Source: Platynereis dumerilii (lineage: Eukaryota > Annelida > Polychaeta > Phyllodocida > Nereididae). Taken from it: a stretch of DNA of 64,000 nucleotides. The notes under the pieces are model-generated. The model made no database searches and was not told the origin of the DNA. It saw only the letters and a program-made list of their open reading frames with translations. Within the stretch, counting starts at the first letter, position 1. The number at the start of each line of letters is the position of its first letter. The translations under genes and the position numbers were made by a program. The stretch covers positions 1,240,001 through 1,304,000 of the forward strand of contig JAPTHN010000076.1 of NCBI GenBank assembly GCA_026936325.1. Direction: 5' to 3'. Positions 59,340 through 64,000 of the stretch are shown piece after piece.

Positions 59340-60190
59340 AACAGGATGAATCCAAAGTAATCTTATATATTAAACCTACAGATGTCTTCTTTGTAACATT
59401 AACCGACAAGTTCACTTTTGCCTTGTATTAAAATTACCTGGCAATACTTGTTGTTTTTGCTCCTATTTCACTTGCATCGTTCTTTGCTTAGTTGACTTAA
59501 CAAGCAAAATGTGTACTATGAAATAATCTCTCTTCAGCTGCATCTGTCACATGCAACCTATATGAGCATACTTTATCTGTTTGTGTTCTTTTCGCACTTT
59601 ACATCATTTATCATTATTATAGTTATAAGAGAGTGCCTGGTAGAATTCATATACATCACTTGAATGTACTCTTGATCACTTAACTACACATACATTTTGC
59701 CAGAAGCTGATGGATTCTTTTTCGTTTCAGACTTTGTAAAATGCGGCTAATTAAAGTGTTCAATTGATATGACTTCTTGATGTGAACTTATGAATTTTAA
59801 CTGTTGTCTATCACCTTTATTGACAGCAATAAAGTTAAATAAAACATTTCACTGATAAACATAACTCATTAAGACACCACTTAAGTAAGTTAGAACAATG
59901 TCTCGCAAGCAAACACTTCTCAAGACACCATTCCATCAGAGGGCCGATGATTGCTTCAGTTCCACTCTTCGCAAGAGGACATGCAGGATGTTTTTCAGAG
60001 ACACCATTAAATGAAGATGGCCACCATTACTGGAAAGATGGTGCCACTGAAGAGAAAAGGAACTGCTAATGACAAAGGCTAACAACCAAGTCTGAAAGGT
60101 CAAAGGTGGTCTTAGTGGTTAGAATGCCGAGACCTTATGAGGACCTGCCCCTATTGGCCCCAGAGGACCTCAACTCTTGCTGGCTGGCAC
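59340..60190 (+). repeat. Partial unit: N and A modules
   Basis: N-like at 59,345-59,480 (GTCTTCTTTGTAACATTAAC, then ATTACCTGGCAATACTTG) and A-like at 59,885-60,190 (GGGCCGATGATTGCTTCAG, then TGACAAAGGCTAACAACCAA, then CCCCTATTGGCCCCAGAGGA). The interval between resembles N-to-O spacing of U1 only loosely. This is the right-hand outlier of the array. Confidence 0.8.
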
Positions 60191-63100
60191 AATATCAAAT
60201 AGCCAATTTTTGTGGTCTTTGTGAAATATATGTGTTCTCTCAATACAGGCCTGAGACAACTTACAAAATACAAATGAATCATATATTTTTTTCATTGATC
60301 AACTGGCAGCAGACATATAGATTCACTATTACTAATCTAAATGAGGCATATCAATGGTCCAATCATAAATAATCTATAATGATTATTATGCATATTATTA
60401 TATGATGCCCTTCCAATTTGTTAACATCAAAGAACATATTTTATCTTCTCTATTTAAAATCATACTGTATCATACATTATCTAACTTGTTGACCAAGTTT
60501 GAAGGAACATGTCAGTTACTCGTCCTCCGTCATGAAGTGCTCATGTTTGATTGACTATTTGGATGTCCCATTTCTGAGTCATAGTGATTACTGCAGCGTC
60601 TATGCTGAGCAAGCAAAACGTCTGGCAATTAGAGTAGAGCTTGGAATGTTTTAGATTCCTCATTCCATCTCTTTACAGTTGTCAATTCTAAAAGGCAAAT
60701 AATTTGACTTGCAGGCCTGCTTTATGTGTAACACACTAAAATCGTGCCATTATCAGACCTACAAGAACAGCCAAAAAATATTGATGGAGTTGTTGTTTGA
60801 TAAATTCTCGAGTGCTTTCACAAATTTTCATTCAGAGCTTTTTCTTCAGATGTCCTTGAAATGGTTTAACTTTAAGAAGTGAAGAGATTTGGCTTTGTTT
60901 TATGATGATCTTATGCTGCCTTTGTCAGTTTTTGTTTAGGCATCTTGAGCCCTCTTAACCCATTTGATTGAAAACTTCTTGTTCGATCAATTGTCCTTAC
61001 CTTCAAAGAGGTTATTGCTTATGAAGCATCCATTGGAATGATCTAATTGATAAAATAAAGTCTGTATTTTAACTTATTCGACCAAACTCTCAGCATTGAA
61101 ATTCCATTCACTGAATAAGATTTTTGTAAATTGACTAAGAAGTTTTAACTTCTTCGAAGTTATAGTTTTTGTCTGTAGCACATTAGTTAGTCGATACATG
61201 CACGTGAAAATAAAAGCAGATAACAAGCAAAATATATTCATCAGGAATTTAATTCACATACTACTTATTTCTGAAATAAATTTCATTCTCAGTTATCTGA
61301 AAAAATCATGGTGAAACCCCGAACCAGTTGCGATTAGAAATATACCTTCTCCAGGTCAACGCTTAATGCAAACTGTGCAATGCAGAACCAAGACAAGTGA
61401 CGAAAATTCATAAGACTGTTTCATGCACACAAATTCCTTGAAATATAAAACAACCAAAAACTGCTTGCAACACAGAAAGCCATAGCCTACACAGAAATGA
61501 AAAGCCATACAAAAGATGCTTCAAAGAGGGATTACATGTTGTAGTACTTCATCAAAATCCTGGGACACGTCTGAAGTAAACAACATCTTCAAAGGCAAAT
61601 CTCCAAATTCAATAATGTACAGGGGTCTTTGCATTATGACACCTCAGTTATCAGTTATAAGATGAACTTGCTTTGTGCAAGCCGTGACTTCAGTTTTTGA
61701 ATTAGTACGTCTAACTTCAAGAGGCATACGCTGCCATTCCATTATTTTTCTGAATGAAATTCAACAAACCTTACGAATGGATATTCACTATTCAGTTATA
61801 TGGCCACACCTTTGTTCGAAGTGAGTTTTGAGGTTGCATGAATGGTTGTCCGTTTTTTTTACGTGAGTGCAGGGTATATGAAAGTGACTAGAAATCCATC
61901 AGCAGACTAAACTAAGGAACAGACGCCAGTGTTTCATATATGCACCCTGTGCAGCAAATTACTCTCATACCCTTCAAATTAATCAATCCCATTGACACTT
62001 CAATTACAGTCAATGATGATTGATTTACTCTGTCTGCATTTTTCAATATGGATTTGGATATTGTGGCTTTGTTGCAGCATTTTCACTATTTTCACCGCTT
62101 TTGTCCACCGCATAACCATTTCGTAGCGTGTGCCACAGTAACTCAAAATTCACTAAACATGTAGTTCTTCAATTGCACTTGGATATTTGGGGTATTTGAT
62201 ACATTTTCTGCTCACATTACGGGGAAATTTTCACGGAAAAAAATCAAAAGAGAACTTTGCACCCTGTTCATAATAGTTATAAGGATTTATTATTTTGATT
62301 TTGATGCTAATTAAAACACATTTAGCCAAAATATACCCTTAATGTTCTCATTATTATATCTTTCTCGTTACATTAAGTTCAGGCGTGTATCCAGAAATGG
62401 CATGCAGTGAATAATCAGCCCAATTGATGCCTCCCTTAAATATGCCACTTCTTCAGGGTTGAGCAAGAAAGAAAAAATCTCATTTATAGGTCTGTTTCTG
62501 ATGCAAGGAGAAATGTATAATCATGTGACTTGGGACCTTTTTGGACTACTGGTTTTGAGTTTGTGTTTGGTTAACTTTGCCTGATAAAAATAAACAAGAG
62601 AAAGTGCTGAATTGATGCTGAACTGAATAACCTTCTCTTTGTCTTCGACATATTGAAACAACAAGCCCATTGACAATGACTCACAGCTTGAATTACCATA
62701 CCACCACTCCTTTCTATCTGTTTTCAAACAAGATGTAAAGAAAACAAAAAGTTTGCAAACAAGAAACACATTGGAAGTTCCCAGCATTTTTGATGTTTAA
62801 TATATTCTCAAGGTTATACCGAATTTCAGACAGTGTATCAGATAAAACTGAGAGGCACTCCTGCTTGATGTTTTATTTAGTTCTTGGAAATTCTCTGAAT
62901 CATATCATTTTGATTGTGTAGCTGGTTTGACAAACTTGAATTTTTTATATTTATAGGATAATTGTGAAAAGTATTTAGGCTTGATACTGCCTCTTTGTGA
63001 AAATATGGCTATGAGGTTATTTGTTTTAAAATTCAAAACAATGGCTTTATCATACAACATTGAAAAACACCAGCCATATGTTTTTGAATCATCTTTGCGC

Positions 63101-63292
63101 AAAACAACAACCTTTTCTTCTTATATGAATAGTTAAACTGTCGACCTTTACTGAAGCTGTGTTACTTATTTCACAAAATAGGAAGTACTCTAAAGCTCAA
63201 AAAATAATACATTGTAAAAAATATGTTACTGCACCACAAAAGGCTGAAGAAGCAGTATGCAATATATACCTGCAGAATATGTGGAATTATGG
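60191..63292. other. Single-copy AT-rich sequence, no gene supported
   Basis: Three kilobases without array landmarks, TIR elements or retroelement pieces that I could see. The longest frames (88 codons at 62,521-62,787; 65 at 62,905-63,102, both minus) have no recognisable motif, so I leave them out. Short exons of a host gene could be hidden here. Confidence 0.5.
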
Positions 63293-63686
63293 TACAACCA
63301 AAATAAAGTAAGAACATTTTCTGTCAGAAGTCCTTTGTTTACCTATTTTGTCCTGTTTTCTCTTCTCCACCCCAAATCTCCTTACAACTACCTTTGACTC
63401 CTCACCACAACCATATCCCATAATAAGAACTCCATTAATACAGCTGGTGAAGTACTTGTAATTAGCAATGGGTACAATATCAAAGAAATTAAACACAATG
63501 GGCGTGATTGACTACGAATTGCTATTTACTATGTAGATTTAATGCAATTTTAAAAGGTAGTTTGAAGCAGGTATACTAGGTAAAAGGAGGAAGTTATTTG
63601 GAGGGAGCCAAAAGTTGTGAAATGGTAAAGTAGTGGCTGATCCTTCCTTCCTGCTGGGGTAGTTGTAATTTATTTTGGATTGTACT
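63293..63686 (-). mobile_element. TA-flanked miniature element, copy 2 (inverted)
   Basis: Reverse complement of 36,265-36,656 along its length: CTGTCAGAAGTCCT against AGGACTTCTGACAG, GGAGGGAGCC against GGCTCCCTCC, and CCTGCTGGGGTAGTTGTAAT against ATGATTACCCCAGCA. The left end starts TACAACCAAAATAAAG and the right end is GGATTGTACTG. It is the only copy outside the array. Confidence 0.85.
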
Positions 63687-64000
63687 GTTTCTGAAGTTTT
63701 TGTATTTTGCCAGACCATTCCATCATCAGCTTCACAAGTTCTGTTAATGACAGCTTAGTTGAAACAAAGGTGAAAATCTGTTGAGCTATACCATACTTGG
63801 TTAAAGCTTTTGTCTGTTTCAACTTTGTTTCCTGTGTTCTGAAATTTGTTGTGAGCTTGCCACTGAGTAAATCTCACAAAGAAGCATCCAAGTGCAGAGG
63901 ATACGGGAACATTGCAAAAGGTTCTTATGGATGCTGCATCACCCTGTGTTGAAGGGTGCCCAGGGTCTTTAAGTTGCCAAGTATGGAACACTAGATATAA

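Overview
This is a eukaryotic, animal-type genomic window. It is AT-rich, has almost no long reading frames outside mobile elements, and is crowded with non-autonomous DNA transposons, foldback elements and 5'-truncated LINEs. The mix (an APE-class LINE with a nucleic-acid-binding ORF1, a CR1/L2-like 3' piece, hAT-like and mariner-like miniature elements, many palindromic elements) fits a marine invertebrate such as an echinoderm, hemichordate or cephalochordate. No host gene was recognised that would fix the phylum, so this is an inference from repeat style.

The dominant structure is an old tandem (segmental) array. From about 3.8 kb to 54.2 kb the same ordered set of landmarks recurs six times in the same orientation: U1 about 3.84-7.64 kb, U2 7.77-21.34, U3 21.42-29.4, U4 29.5-38.2, U5 38.28-45.57, U6 45.57-54.25. 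Partial pieces lie at 54.89-55.11 and 59.34-60.19 kb. The base unit is roughly 6-8 kb; larger units are swollen by insertions and U1, U3 and U4 lack blocks. The landmark order is N-O-A-B-C-F-A'-D-E-G-H-J-L-K-M, defined in the entries. Several landmarks (C, E, H, J) have short conserved frames next to splice-like AG/GT sites. They may be exons of an unrecognised, repeatedly duplicated and now mostly decayed host gene.

Insertions nested in the units: a 4.4 kb minus-strand LINE (7,914-12,343) with damaged ORF1, endonuclease and reverse transcriptase; a 1.86 kb element with AAATCACCTTTT arrays (13,128-14,990) holding a nested hAT-like copy; paired 0.7 kb elements at the same place in U2 and U3; palindromic elements; a mariner-like copy with a transposase remnant (36,932-37,862); a CR1/L2-like LINE 3' piece (46,734-47,400); and a 1.3 kb element made of GAGGCA motifs (52,386-53,686). 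Because the surrounding unit also exists without most of these, insertion boundaries can be read directly.

The left 3.8 kb holds an LTR-like fragment, a pair of 430-bp inverted arms around a diverged unit-like core, and a foldback element. The right 10 kb is mostly single-copy AT-rich sequence with two hAT-like elements and a second copy of a TA-flanked miniature element. No intact host protein gene, tRNA, rRNA or CRISPR array was found.
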